Shown in pieces: positions 28,035-41,999 of a stretch of 64,000 nt of DNA. The DNA is taken from NCBI GenBank assembly GCA_029783825.1, contig JAREIK010005785.1, positions 62,001-126,000 of the forward strand. The letters are read 5' to 3'. Under the pieces are notes generated by a model, which ran no database searches, had not been told where the DNA came from, and saw nothing but the letters and a program-made list of their open reading frames with translations. The translations under genes and the position numbers were made by a program. Position 1 is the stretch's first letter; the number at the start of each line of letters is the position of its first letter. The DNA is from Sapria himalayana. Lineage: Eukaryota > Streptophyta > Magnoliopsida > Malpighiales > Rafflesiaceae.

Positions 28035-28600
28035 TTAAACAATTTATAGTATTGAATGAAAATGTAACTCCATGGTATGTAGTATTGAATGAACCTTATC
28101 ATTGCAAGTAGTACTATGATCAAATTTTGGGATAAAGTGTTATAGATGTGAGAATATTAGTATCTTGCAATAATTTCACTTTTTGCTCATGCTCTCATGA
28201 ATTTGTGAAACATGTTAATATTTATGTGCTCAGGTATATTTCTTCTCAAAATTAATGTTGATATTAACATATATATGCATAAATATATATGTGCATATAC
28301 ACTGCCCTACACAAACAGAGTTATACATCCATATACATTACTGTACATTATATATCAGCATACTCACTTTTGTACTTTTGTATATACTCACACATGTATC
28401 TACATTTTCAAGGTAGTGTGTATATACTTGTATGCATGCATATACTACTGTACATCCACACAAACACACACATATACCTATATACGTAATGTATTTTTAA
28501 AGTTACACATGAAACTATTATATATATGTGTGTTTGTGTGTATGCTTGTGTGTGTATGTATGTGTGTATGTGTGTTTGTAAAAGTATTTAACATTTTTTG
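28035..28600. other. AT-rich stretch with imperfect TG repeats (copy 1)
   Basis: From the deletion junction the sequence matches 51,710-52,350 of copy 2. It ends in an imperfect (TG)n tract at 28,528-28,580, where copy 2 has a long perfect (AT)n-(GT)n run. Open frames here are products of the CATATACA and TG repeats. Confidence 0.6.
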
Positions 28601-28686
28601 ATTTTGAAAATTTAATTAAAATAAAATATTATATATTGTACAAATTTCTAAAATATTGTAAAGTCTTTATATTTAAAACAAATATT

Positions 28687-28745
28687 TGTGTGTGTGTGTG
28701 TGTATGCATGTGTGTGTGCATGTGTGTGTGTGTGTGTGTGTGTGA
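28687..28745 (+). repeat. (TG)n microsatellite (copy 1)
   Basis: Two runs of TG joined by TATGCATG and GTGCATG interruptions. The counterpart is 52,442-52,500. Confidence 0.9.
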
Positions 28746-29925
28746 AGCATATTAATACTTAAAATGGAATTATGAATTAAATATATGAGCTTCTATTTTA
28801 TTCAATTAGTTGTTTTTTTTAATATTTATATTAACATAACTATCATATACTCAAATAAATAAATGAAGTTGGCATATTTGTAAATTATTTTTGTTTTTAC
28901 AATTATGTTAAAAATGAAAATATAGTTCATAAATAGATAATACTATTTTTGTTTTTCTATATAATTTTTTTATTAAAATATTAATGTCTATGATAGATTT
29001 GTACCTATTATTTATTGTTATTAATAACTTTTTAGGAACTTTAATATTCAAACAAATATAATGTAATGCATATAATACATGCCTTTAATGTTTTATAAAA
29101 AAATAATTATCTCTTTAATTATGTTGAAATAAAATAGATTACTATATAAATATATGAGTAAATTTTTCTACAAGTAATTATTTTTTTTATTTTATTCAAA
29201 ATATATAAATGACCATATAAATATATGAATCTTTTTTAAATAATTATTTTTAAATTTCTTTTTTTCAAATTGAATACATGATAATGTTTTTTTTGTAATA
29301 CAAAAAAAAATTAAAATTTTTTTTTGAATACATGATAATTTTTTATCTTTGTAAATTAAAACTGTATCGTATATATATTTTAGAAATTTTTTATAATATT
29401 AATTATACAGACATAGTATTATTTGTTTTGAAATTTACAACATGAATTTTAAAAAAAGAACATTTTATAAGAAATCAATTTTAGTTAAATGATATTAAGA
29501 AAAAAAAATACAAACCCTAAATATATTAAATCATAATGATTTATACAAACATATAAAAATACAATAAAAATACATTTAAGGTTGATAAAATTAAATTTAA
29601 GTTCCTAAAATATATGAGAAAATGATAAAGATGTATACAATATCCAAAAAAAACAAGTATGAATGAGATGAATGATATAAATGGATATTAAGTTTTTAAA
29701 GCATGTAGTTATACATGTTGTAGTTGTAGTTATATATAGTTTTTCATGTAATTATATATATTTAGACATATGGCTATGTATAGGTATTGATGTAGATAAA
29801 TACTGTAATATATAGTAATATGTTCATATATGTATTATTAAATACATTTATATATAGTTATATATAAATGTATAAATCTTTATACATTTAAGTTCCTCAT
29901 ATCAATAATTGTATTTAAACATAAC
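28746..29925. other. AT-rich non-coding stretch (copy 1)
   Basis: Long A and T runs and no open frame of note. The last 200 bases contain ATAGTTATATATA words similar to the minisatellite blocks. Nothing else seen. Confidence 0.6.
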
Positions 29926-29929
29926 TATA

Positions 29930-30931
29930 CATCAATATGCATGTTTGATATAATTTGAATTTCCTATATAAGTGTATTTTATTATATCTATAACTATAAA
30001 AATAGTATACTTAAACATAACTATATATAAATATAATAACATATAATTAACATACATTTAAATATAGATATATATATATATATATATATATATGCATGTA
30101 TGTATGTATGTATTTATGTCAGATGAGCTGGATATCTTATATATTGTAATCTAGTACGAATCATATTGATAGTCAAAGCTAGGGTATTTATAAGGAAGCC
30201 TATGTGGCATTTAATTAAATATAGTAATTAAAGTATAGTCAAATATAAACCTGTATTTAAATGTCTTGTAAATTAGTATCAGTATACATAAAGACTATTA
30301 CATTTTATTTGAACTAATTGAAAACTGGTCAATAAATGTTTACAGATATTAATTTGACATTAACAGATATTAATGTGACTATACTTTAAATTTACAAATA
30401 TTAAATAGACTCTTACATTTTTATAAGAGTGTTTTTCCCTATACATAGAGCCATGTATAAAATATAGTTTATTGATATTAATTTAATTATACTTATTAGG
30501 TAGGCACGACATTATGGAATAATAGATTTTTTTATAATGCAAATTTATTAAACGTGTATTTCATAATAATGACTTACAAATTTCAAATATACATTATTAA
30601 AAGCCTATCATAAGTCAGCATAACTTTATTTGTGTAAAATATGTATATAAAGTTATCTGTATAATACTAATTATATTTGAAATACACGACATGTATATTG
30701 AATGTATCATATATAGAATTATGATAGATATATATAGATATAAATATAGATATATATATAAATATGTATGTATGTATGTATGTATGTATGAAAGTATGTA
30801 TGTATGTATATTAAATATATGTTATAATATTTATATATAGTTATGTTTATGTATACTATTTTTATAGTTATAGTTATAGTAAAATACACTTATATAAGAA
30901 ATTTGAATTATATCACACTTGAATATTGATG
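29930..30931. mobile_element. Fold-back / MITE-like inverted repeat element (copy 1)
   Basis: The left arm (29,930-30,055) and right arm (30,808-30,931) are reverse complements over about 125 bases with modest mismatch, for example AAAATACACTTATATA in the right arm against TATATAAGTGTATTTT in the left. TATG microsatellites sit at the inner edge of each arm (30,092-30,117 and 30,763-30,808). The spacer of about 750 bases has no coding sequence. The arms and spacer are conserved in copy 2 at 53,606-54,562. No target duplication was identified. Confidence 0.75.
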
Positions 30932-30979
30932 TTTATGTATACTATTTATATATAGTTATGTATATTGATGTAGATATCA

Positions 30980-31310
30980 AGTTGACATACCTGATGTGCA
31001 CCATCAACATCCACGCAATGAGAACACATTATATTACAAATGAATGAAGTATGTATATGAATAAGTTTATATAAGCAATCCAAGCATACCGTGGTGATAA
31101 AAGAAGAAGAATTTTGGAAAAAAAAATAACAGAATCAAAATGCACACACTTGCATTAGATAATAGATGAAGAATTAGGGTAGAAACTGTACCTCAAATCA
31201 ACAATAAATTCTCACTTAATCTTCGATTAGGGTTTGATGAATCGGTGTCGAGAGATAGGGACGGAGTGCAGAGGACTTAGGTGCTCTCTCTCGAGTCTCA
31301 ACAACAAATG
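30980..31310 (-). pseudogene. Possible captured gene leader with telo-box (copy 1)
   Basis: GC-richer than its surroundings. On the minus strand it holds a telo-box-like AAACCCTAA (31,227-31,235), a CT-rich leader, and a possible donor GATTTGAG|GTACAG at about 31,191. A second short exon-like patch follows, ending CATCAG|GTATGTC at 30,984-30,991. Such features are typical of 5' untranslated exons of plant genes. Copy 2 keeps the telo-box and both GT positions. I recognise no protein. It may be a relic of a host gene captured with the block. Confidence 0.35.
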
Positions 31311-32488
31311 TTTAGCCAAAAAAAATTACTAAAATTACCAAAATTATTAAAATTACCAAAATGTTTTCCATTTTAAAAATATTAAATAAACAATAAAAAT
31401 ATAAAATACAAAAATACTCATTTTGCTTATTTATTATAAAAATATTTTCAACAAAATTCATGTGCGTGTAACAAGGTACACATGAAAAACAAATACCTTA
31501 TAATTTTTAATTATAAAATTAACTAAACACTAAATATATAAATAATTTCAAAAAATAAATATTTAGCCTTATAACAAAAAAAAATAAATAGCTACAAAAT
31601 TTACAAACTTCATATAATAAAACATACATGAAAAAATAATATGTCTTATAGTCACTCTCCTAAGAGTTATTAAATACTCTTATGTTAAAAAATATATAAA
31701 TATATATATTTTATTGTTATAAATTTTTAAGAATTTTATTAATTTTTATGAAGATAATATGAAATAATTTTAAAGGCATAAAATTTCTTATTATTTGATA
31801 TCATTTATAAATTTTAAAATTTTAAAAATTACTTAAAGTGAGAAGATAATTTAAAAAAAATTATATATATTATTTTAATAAAGACTGAATATTAAAAGCT
31901 AATAGTAAAAATATTAATCAATTATTTAAAATTTAATAAATTTTAGTTGGGGAAAACATCTATGTATTAATTTTTAAATATCAATTTATTTTCATTTAAA
32001 ATTACTAAAAAAATTAAATTTTTATTATAATTCAAGATTTTTATATTTTATAGTAATTATTTTTTTAAAAGTTTCTTATAATCATAAAATTTTTTTATAC
32101 TTATAATAATAATATTATTTACTAGTTTATTCGTCAATTCAAATATTTTTGAAAATATTCACTATTTAATCATACAAAATATTATTTATCATGTATATTA
32201 GTAGAAATTATAATGTATGCTTATTTATTTTATAAAATATCTTAAAAAATTATTATAATTATAGAATTAATTATTTGTTCTTACTTTAATATAAATTTTA
32301 AGTTTTGAATTAAAAATATTAAAAAAATTTTTGTATATTTTTTTTAAAAAATAATACATATTAAAAATAGTTATTTTAGTCTTTATTAATATAATTTTTC
32401 TTGTATTTTTATATTTTTTAAATTATTTATTTATAATATCCTTTTTTATTATTTTACGAGGAGAATATGTCTTTCAGGGATCACTCAT
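31311..32488. other. AT-rich end of copy 1
   Basis: Almost only A and T, with AAAATTACCAAAATTATTAA direct repeats near 31,325-31,365. It aligns with 54,945-56,108 and ends where GATA array B begins. No gene seen. Confidence 0.65.
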
Positions 32489-32578
32489 ATAAATAGATAA
32501 ATAGTGTTTCTATATATATATATATATATGAACATATAGATAAATAGATAGATAAAAAGATAAATAAATAGATAGATA

Positions 32579-32715
32579 GACAATTAGATAGATATATAGA
32601 TAGACATATAGAAAGATATACAGATAGATAGATTGACATATAGATAGATAGATAGATAGATAGACAATTAGATAGATATATAGATAGATAGATAGAAAGA
32701 TATACAGATATATAG
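32579..32715 (+). repeat. Local 84-bp higher-order repeat in array B
   Basis: GACAATTAGATAGATATATA begins near 32,579 and again 84 bases later, and both units end in AAAGATATACAGATA. It shows that whole blocks of degenerate GATA units have been re-duplicated, not only single tetramers. Confidence 0.8.
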
Positions 32716-32996
32716 ATATAGAGATAGACATCTATATAGATAGATAGAGAGATAGATAGAAAGCCTGATAGGCTAAAAGAAAGGAATAATAAATTGATAT
32801 AAAAATAGATAAACTAATGGACACATAAATAGATAGATATACATTTGGACAGATAAACTTTTAGATATATAGACATATAGAAAAATATTTATTTGACAAA
32901 TAGATAGATAAATAGATATGCATTTTGATAAATAGAGAGATAGACATAGATTTATAGATAGTTAGTTAGATAGGTAGTTAGATAGTTAGACTAATA

Positions 32997-33043
<47 letters not shown>

Positions 33044-34276
33044 TCAGAATGATAAATTGATAGATAGATAGAGAAATAGATATACAAATAGCTATACATA
33101 CAAAGAGACAGATATATAGATAGATAGATATCTAGATATGTAGAAAGAAAGATACAGAGATAGATAGATGGATAGATATATAGATATATAGATATATAGA
33201 TAAATATATAGATAAATAAATAGATATATAGATAAATAGATAGATAGAAAGATAAATAGACACATAGATAGATAGATAGATAGAATGATAGATAGATAGA
33301 AAGATAAATAGATAGATAGATAAACAAAAAGATAGATAGATAGATAAATAGAGAGATAGATAGATAGACTTATAGGCTAAATGACTAATGACTAATAGAT
33401 ATAAATATAGTTAGATAGTTAGACAGATACAAAGTTTTAGAGATGAATTAACAGATTGACAGATAGATAAATAGATAGGTAGATAGATAGAGGTAGGTAG
33501 GTAGATAATAGATAGACATTTAGACATATAAACATTTATATAGATAGACAAATAGATAATTAGAAAAATTGACAAATAGACATATAACAGATTGGTAGTT
33601 AGTTTGATAGATAGATACACAAATAAAGAGAAACAAATAGAATGATAAACAGATTGAAAATAGAGGGATAGACAAATAGATATATATATATATATACTTA
33701 TATATAGATGGATAAATAGTTAGTTAGATAGACATATAGACAAATAGATTGATAGGGAGATAGATTGATAATTAGATAAATAGACAAATAGATAGATAGA
33801 CAGATAGAAAGTTAAACAAATTGACAAATAAACAAATAGAAAATATATTGATTGTCTGATATATAGATTGAAAGATAAATCTCGAACTAGATAAACATAT
33901 AGAATGATAAATAGTTTGATAGATAGATATTTAGATAGATAGATAGATGGATAGCTTGACATAGAAATAGATAGATATACAGATAGATAAATATTTAGAT
34001 ATTTAGTTAAATAGATAGAGAGGTTGTCAAAATGATAGACAGACAAAAACATATATAGACAAATAGAGAGATGGACAATTTGACTTACATATAGATATAC
34101 AAATAGACATATAGATAGATAGAATACTAGACAAATTGATGGATAGATAAATATCACATAGACAAATAGATAGATAGACAAATAGATAGATAGATAGATA
34201 GATATACAAATAGAAAGATGAGAGATAAAAAGATATACAAATAGATAGATATATACATAGATAGATAGATATATAT

Positions 34277-34325
34277 ATATATATATAGCATAAAATATAT
34301 ATAGCATAAAATATATATAGATATA
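34277..34325 (+). repeat. Tandem TATATATAGCATAAAA units in array B
   Basis: Two 17-base units with the word AGCATAAAATATATAT, followed by a partial third. A small non-GATA island in the array. Confidence 0.8.
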
Positions 34326-35582
34326 TAAAAATATTGATAGACAAATTGACTGATTGATTGATTGACAAATAGATAGATAGATATACACATATAGAGAAAG
34401 AAAGATATATATAGATATAGAAAGATAGACTAATAGTCAAATAGATAGATAGATAGAAATAAAGAGATATAGAAAGATAAATAAAAATGCATATAAAGAG
34501 AGATAGATATATAAATTGACAAATTAATTGTCGATAGATAGAGAGATAAATAGATATACACATAAATAGATAAATAAATAGATAAATAGATAGATATCTA
34601 GATAAATAGATAAGAAAATAGTGAGATTGATAGATAGACATATAGATAGATAGACATATAGATAGACAAATACACAGATAGATAGATAGAAGGAATGGTA
34701 GATAGATAGATATAAAAATAGATAGATCTATAAAAAGACAAAAAGATAGATATACATATAGATAGATATATAGATATATAGATATATAGATATATTGACA
34801 GATAGATAGATAGATAGACACATAAATAGATATATAGATAAATAAATATATAAATAGATAGATAGATAAAAAGATAGAGAAATATAAAGATATACAAATT
34901 GATAGATAGACAGATAGGCAAAAAGATAAAAAGAATGATATTTTAGATAGAATGATTGATAGATAGATAGAATCATAGATATATAGACATAAAGATAGAT
35001 AGACACATTGTTAGAATGATAGATAGACATATATATAGATATACATATAGACAAATAAATAGATAAATAGATAAATATATAGATAAACTGATAGATAGAT
35101 AAATAGACAAATAAATAGAGAGATAGATAGATAATTAGATAGGTAGATTTTTAGATAGAGAGATACAAAGATAGATATATATAAAATATATAGACATACA
35201 AATAGATAGATAGACAAATAGATAGAAAGATAGATAGACAAATAGATAAATAAACTAGATAAATTGATAGATTGCTTGATAGGCAGATAGATAGATAAAT
35301 AGAAAGATAGAAAGACATATATACATATATACATATATACATATATACATATATACATATAGAGATATACGAACATAAATAGATATATAGATAGACATAT
35401 AAATAGATAGATAGATATATAAATAGACAGACAGATAGATAGATATAGCGATAGATATATAGAAAGACATCTAGATTGATAGAAACACATATAGATAGAT
35501 ATCCAGATTCGTAGATAGACAGATATAAAATAAACACATAAACTCATAGACACATAGACACATAAATATATAGACAACTAGA

Positions 35583-35645
35583 TAGATACACGCCTATATA
35601 GATATACAAATAGATAGATACACACCTATATAGATAGACAAATAA
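35583..35645 (+). repeat. Duplicated GATACAC(G/A)CCTATATAGATA unit in array B
   Basis: Two units about 38 bases apart share GATACAC(G/A)CCTATATAGATA and flanking ACAAATAGATAG, another re-duplicated block. Confidence 0.75.
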
Positions 35646-35961
35646 ACTGATAGACAAATAGGTAGATGGATATTTAAATAGTTAGATATATAGATAGATA
35701 GACATATAGATAGATATATAGATAGATAGACATAAACATATAAATAGATGGACAAAAAGAGAGATATTCCAATAGACTAATAGACTAAGAGAAAGTTTGA
35801 TAGTTTGATAAATAGACAGACAAATAGATAGATAGTTAGTTAGTTAGTTAGACATTTATACAATTTTATAGATAGACAGATATACATATATATAGATAGA
35901 AAGATACATAGATAGATAGATATATAGATAGATTGAGAATAAATAGATAGATTGACAAATA

Positions 35962-36014
<53 letters not shown>

Positions 36015-37125
36015 ATAGACATATAGATAGAGAGAGACAATATATATATATATATATATATATATAGATAAATAGATAGATAGATATATTGTTAATAGAT
36101 ACACAATATAGAAAGATTGAGAGAAAGAGAGATATATTGAAAGATGAAGAAATAGACAGATAGATATATACAATAATGTGTAGATATAAATAAATAAATA
36201 TATATATATATATTCATAGATTGACTAATAGATTGATGAATAGTTAGATAGATAGATAGATAGATAAACATATAGAGATATAAAAAGATAGATTAATAGA
36301 CAAATAGTTAGATACATAGAAATAAAGATATATAAATAGAAAAATAGACAAATCATTAGGTATACAGAAAAAGTCAATGATAGCTAATTAGAGAGTTTGA
36401 TAGATTAAAAGGCATATAGAGAGATAGATAAATAGACACATGGAGAGATAGATAGATAGAAATATAGAAATATAGATAGACTAATAGAGAAATAGCAAGA
36501 TTGATAGATAGACCAATAAACACATAGACATATAGATAGATTGATAGATATTTATATATTGATAGATAAATAGATTGACAAATTGGGAGATAATTTTAAA
36601 TATATATATATATATATATGCATAGACAAATAGATAGTTAGATATATAGATATATAGATAGATCAATAGATAAATAGCCAGTTTTATAGACTAACATATA
36701 GACACATAGATAAATAGATTGATAAATAGATTGATAAATACATAGATAGATTGATAAATACATAGATAGATAGAAAGATAGATATGTAGATAGATAATAA
36801 AATATAAAGAGATTGTTAGGTATCCAAAATGACAGATAGATAGATAGATAGCTAAATATATATGTAAATAGACAAGTAGATATATAGACAGATCAAATGA
36901 TAGACAACTAGATAGATAGATAGACATGTAGATAGATAGACACATAGATAGATATACACATAGACAAATAGACAGAAATATAGAAAGAAAGAAAGATAGA
37001 TATTTAAACAGATAGATAAATAGATAGATAGATACATAGATAAATAGACAGAAAGGTAGATATATTGAAATGCATATAGGTAGATGGGGAGATAGAGTGA
37101 TAGACAAATATATAGATAGATAGAT

Positions 37126-37186
<61 letters not shown>

Positions 37187-38256
37187 AAAACTACAAATAG
37201 ATTGATAAATAGAAATAAAGATAGACATATAGATAGTTGGATTGATTGACTAATATTTATATAGATAGTCAAATAGATAGAAAGATATATACAAATAAAT
37301 AGATAGACAGATAGGTAGATAGGAAGATAGGTAGTTATTCATATAGATATAAAGATTGATGCATAGCAAGATAGATAGATAAATATATAGGCAAATATAT
37401 AGATAAGTTGAGAGATAGATATCTAGATAGATAGAAATACAAGTAGATAGATTGATAAATAGACAATTAGATTCATATACTGATAGACTACTAGAAAAAA
37501 AATTAGTTAGATAATCACATAGATTTATAGAATTATATAATAATATACTAATAAACATATTGACAAATTAATAGATAGACATATAGATAGATATATAGAT
37601 AGATAGATAGACATATAGATATATAGAGAGATAGATAGATAGTTATATAGTTCCTTAGATAAATAGTTAGATAGATAAACAGATAGAAATATAAATAGTT
37701 AGATAGTTACATATTTAGATTGAGAGACATATAGGCATTTAAATAAATAAACAAATAAATAGTTGGACATATAGATATATAGGAAAAATATACAGATAAA
37801 TAGATAGATAAACTAATTGAAATATAGATAGATAGAAAAATAGAAAAACTAATAGTCTAATAGATATCTAAATAGATAGTTTGATAGATAGAAAAATAGA
37901 TAGATAGGTAGGTAGATATACATATAGAAAAATAGACTGATAGATATATAGATAGATAGAGAGAGAGATAGATAGATAGATAGATAAATTGATAGTTAGA
38001 CTCATAGACACATAGACAAATAGATAGATAGATAGATGAATAGATATACAAGTAGAAAGAGAGACAAATAGACAGACAGATAGATAGATGAATAAATAGA
38101 TAGATAGATAGATATATAGATAGATAAATTGATAAATTAATAGATAGATAGACAGATAGATAGATAGAGATACTAATAGATAGATAGATAGATAGATAAA
38201 TATATATAATGATAGAAAGATAGATTGAATGACAAATAGATAAAATGACAGATAGA

Positions 38257-38304
38257 CACATTGAGATACTAATATATACATAGATCTATTAGTCTCTCAA
38301 TGTG
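38257..38304. repeat. Perfect-like hairpin at the end of GATA array B
   Basis: CACATTGAGATACTAATA (38,257-38,274) and its near-perfect reverse complement (38,287-38,304, 17 of 18 pairs) enclose a 12-base loop. It sits exactly where the GATA array stops. Confidence 0.92.
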
Positions 38305-38519
38305 ATAAATAGACATTGATGAATGGACAAAAAGTTTGGGAATCTTTTCGTCTATACGCAAAGATAGATTTAAAGATGTTTTTATAATCTATACACTAAA
38401 GATAGATAATAAAACTGTCTTATACACTGCATTTATATCTGGGATATGCCAAATTATATAATCAAAAATCAATCTATCACTAACTATTGTAGATTAATAA
38501 AATAGTCTATTTGTTTATC
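38305..38519. other. Unique spacer between array B and duplication copy 2
   Basis: About 215 bases with no counterpart in copy 1. It contains mixed AAAGATAGAT words and, at 38,500-38,519, a short stretch in TATC orientation (TTTGTTTATCTATTTA), opposite to array B. No gene seen. Confidence 0.6.
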
Positions 38520-38847
38520 TATTTATATTATTGAACATGATATCAAAGTGAGGGAAATAAAGAGTGATAATGCCACCACCACCACCATATTTTAGCTAAC
38601 ATGTTGGAGATTGCCCCAAGACACCTGATGTTTTTTAAAGAACAAAAGTAAAAGTATTTGGAGCATGCCATCAATATAAAGCACTACACTACTTAGACTA
38701 GATACAAGTGAAATAAATAATACATAAATTAAAATAGTGCAATAGATATAATGAATATTATATATATTCATCACCTCAAACTTAATAGAAAATAGAAATT
38801 ATGATAATCCAGATAATTCTCATTAAAATCTTTGCCAACAATTGTGA

Positions 38848-39050
38848 TAACAATGGTTATTGCCTCGCCCAGCACGTGCCCAACCCAGAATAGCATGGGT
38901 TTGAATCAGGAGAGCCAAGCATGCCCTCATCAGGGCCTGGCCATGGCATCTGGTCCACCTAACAAGGGCCCAGGCCCTAGACCCTAGACCCATGTGGGCC
39001 ATGTCCCTTGGACAGTGTGTGCAGGTAGCAAGTGCTAAGCATGATGGCAT
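38848..39050. other. GC-rich island, unknown repeat (copy 2)
   Basis: Counterpart of 16,320-16,520, with CACGTGCCCAACCCAG, GGGCCTGGCCATGGCA and a duplicated CCCTAGACC. The open frame on the minus strand is not shared with copy 1. Unrecognised. Confidence 0.5.
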
Positions 39051-41870
39051 CATTATATTAATATATTATACATAACATAGAAGTGCTAATTGTTATGTGT
39101 ATCCATATATACACATAATATACTTATTGTGTATTACAATATACAAAATACATATATAATGTATATAGAATGTACATGCAATGTGTATATATACTCATAT
39201 TGAATATATACATATACACATTGTATATAGATAGAAATTATTGTGTAGACACATGCATACATAATGTAAATACAAAATATATACATACATACCTAGTAAT
39301 TAGAAAAATTAAAATTATGAATTAAAAAAATTAAATAACATTAAAAAAAATTCTTTAATTTAAAATTATAATTAATACTTATAAAATAAAAAAAATGGTA
39401 AAATAATCTTTCAAAATAAAACTAAAACATAAAAAAATTTAAAATCATTAAGTCATAAAAAGATAAAAATTATAATATCATTTTCAATCTAACTATTATG
39501 ATCTATACAACTTTAAATTTTATCATATACTTCATCATATGTATTTTGTTGTAATGTAGGAATTTGATCATCTAGTCTCATCTATGTATTATCATAATCT
39601 TTCTATCATAACAAATTTTAAATAATATTGATTGTACTTTGATTTTCCTATCTAAAATAATATTCACATCATAAATATGATAGACTTTAATATACAATAA
39701 ACACAGTAAAGATCAAAAAATCACGAGACATTTTAGATATCACAAAAAAAAAATTTATATAATTTTTACAAAGTCAATGCATCTAGATTCTTTATATCCT
39801 CCAAAAAATAGAACAATAATTGATGTCAAATTATTTTAACAAATTATTTTTATAGCTCGAACTTATCACTTACCTATAACTTATTTGAATTAACTCTTTA
39901 TTCAAATCTAGAACAATAAAGATGATAACAAGTTATTGATTTATAATATATGAATACATGAATATATTTATATCTTAAGATAAAAATGACTTAAGTTTAT
40001 ATATTCCATGAATCAAATAACATTAATACATTATTGTACATCCTAACATATTCAATGTTATTTGATGTCTTTTTAAAATGTATATTTAATGAAATCTCAT
40101 GATTATTTTTTTTGTATTGAATCTATTTAGTTTTAATGATATTATAAAACATTTTAATAATATATGATGTGCTTTCAATGAGCAATATTCAATGATTCTC
40201 TTGGTATTACTTGAGAAGGATTGAATATGTTTGGTAGCATTTGATGACAATTCCATGTTTTTTAATCACATTCAAATTTTATTAATGATACGTCTTTTTA
40301 TTATTGCATATGATTTTTTTTGATCAATTTCAATCATTTTCAATAAATATGTAAGATATGTTAACATATTTTTTATACTTCATGATTAAATTATATGTGT
40401 TGGTCTTACAAAATTAAAACATATATCAAATAATTTGAAATAGAAAATTCATAAGAAATAATTAAAAAAAATTAAACAATAAAATAAAATACAAACTAAT
40501 AACACTTAAGATTTGAATGATAAAAAAATGAAAAAAAAAACTATTTTATAAATGTGCAAGAGGAGCTCTCAAATGAAAAAACAAGCAATATGAATCTTCA
40601 CCCACCCATAGTTGACTTTTCCCTACATATCAATGATCTTCAATTTTATTTGTTGGATTTTTATACAAATTGATAATTTTCAATAATATTAAATAATATC
40701 AAACATTTTTTTTATAATATATGAGTTTAAATGATATATGATTTATTTTGATATATGTTAACATTAGTTTGATGACACTTGATTTTTTTTATTATAATTC
40801 CAAAACAAATCATTGATATTTGACATCATAAAATCAATCATACTCCATCAAAATAGAAATATAGATATTTTTATATGTGTCCACAAATTATTGTTCATTT
40901 TAAATACGAGAAAAAACTCTTGTTACACTTGCTAGTAAAAAGTTAAACAACGTACACTTTTAATAATTTTAATAAGGTATATAAAACTAAAATATGAACA
41001 TCTAAAATTTTTAAAAAATAAAAAAATATTCAAAAATAATTGAAGTATAAAAAGTTGTCTTAAAACGATTTGAAAATAAATCACCAATATATAAAAAATA
41101 AAAAAATATATAAAATGATAAAAAATCATGAATATTTATCACATTTCAAACAAAATTGTTAAAAAGATTAGATTTTCATGACATTACATGGAAAACTTTT
41201 AGTGTCGATCAAAATTATTCTAACAAATATGAAGTAATTATCTTTGAAAATATATCAATAAGTATTATCCCACCATCAAATGTATTGGATAATGTTCAAG
41301 ATTCCTTCAATCACCACTTACATTGCAAAACATCATCATAAAACTAAATTAATATACATTGGTTATATATATATATATATATATTACAAATTTAATGCAT
41401 TTATACACACACACACACACACACACACACATAACATCATATGTATATATGCATATGCATATATGTATGCAAATCTATAAATATATATAGATATATTGAT
41501 GTTATTATATATGATGTATATATTTATATGTGGATTTTATAAATGATATACATGTACATATAAATTTACATATATGTGATAAAGGAGATCTTAAATCATG
41601 ATTGAATGAAAAAATAATTACTTACTTGTTTAATTTATAGTATTACATATATTTTTATGCGCTAAGAAGGCAACGAATAGAAAATAAAATTTAGAAATAA
41701 AGGACATAATTTTGATCCAAAGATCATATCCTGATTATGATTCTAGAAAAATAAAAAATATAAAGAGATATTTTAGTAAAATGAAGAATGTTGCTAGCGA
41801 TAGTCATCTCTTAAAATATTTCTTTGCTAGATCTTTCTCTATTTGGTTTTATTTGTAGTGTGTTCATTTT
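39051..41870. other. AT-rich non-coding stretch (copy 2)
   Basis: Collinear with 16,521-19,330. Holds a (CA)n run at about 41,405-41,431 that is longer than in copy 1. The part next to 41,871 should be 3' LTR sequence of the copia relic. No gene seen. Confidence 0.6.
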
Positions 41871-41999
41871 CACTCCCCTTCAAGCATGGCAATGCAACAG
41901 AATGAGTGCTAAACTTGTGTTGAAAGTTATTAAATAAAAGGTATTGAAAACTTTCATGAAAATATCAACAATTTTTTTGAGGATAATGATGGAGTTAAA

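Larger units (their letters stand above)
32489..38256 (+). repeat. Degenerate GATA array B
   Basis: Same composition and orientation as array A (GATA on +), lying between the two duplication copies. The longest apparent frame on the minus strand (34,027-34,821, 264 codons) is only the TATC repeat read as Tyr-Leu-Ser-Ile variants. AT runs occur at 33,000-33,035, 35,966-36,010, 36,042-36,066 and 37,128-37,181, and an (ACATATAT)n run at 35,315-35,360. Confidence 0.97.

Noticed and set aside
28212..28601. A 129-codon plus-strand open frame near the TG microsatellite
   Set aside because: It is built from CATATACA, TG and TA repeats, is low in complexity, and has changed frame in copy 2.
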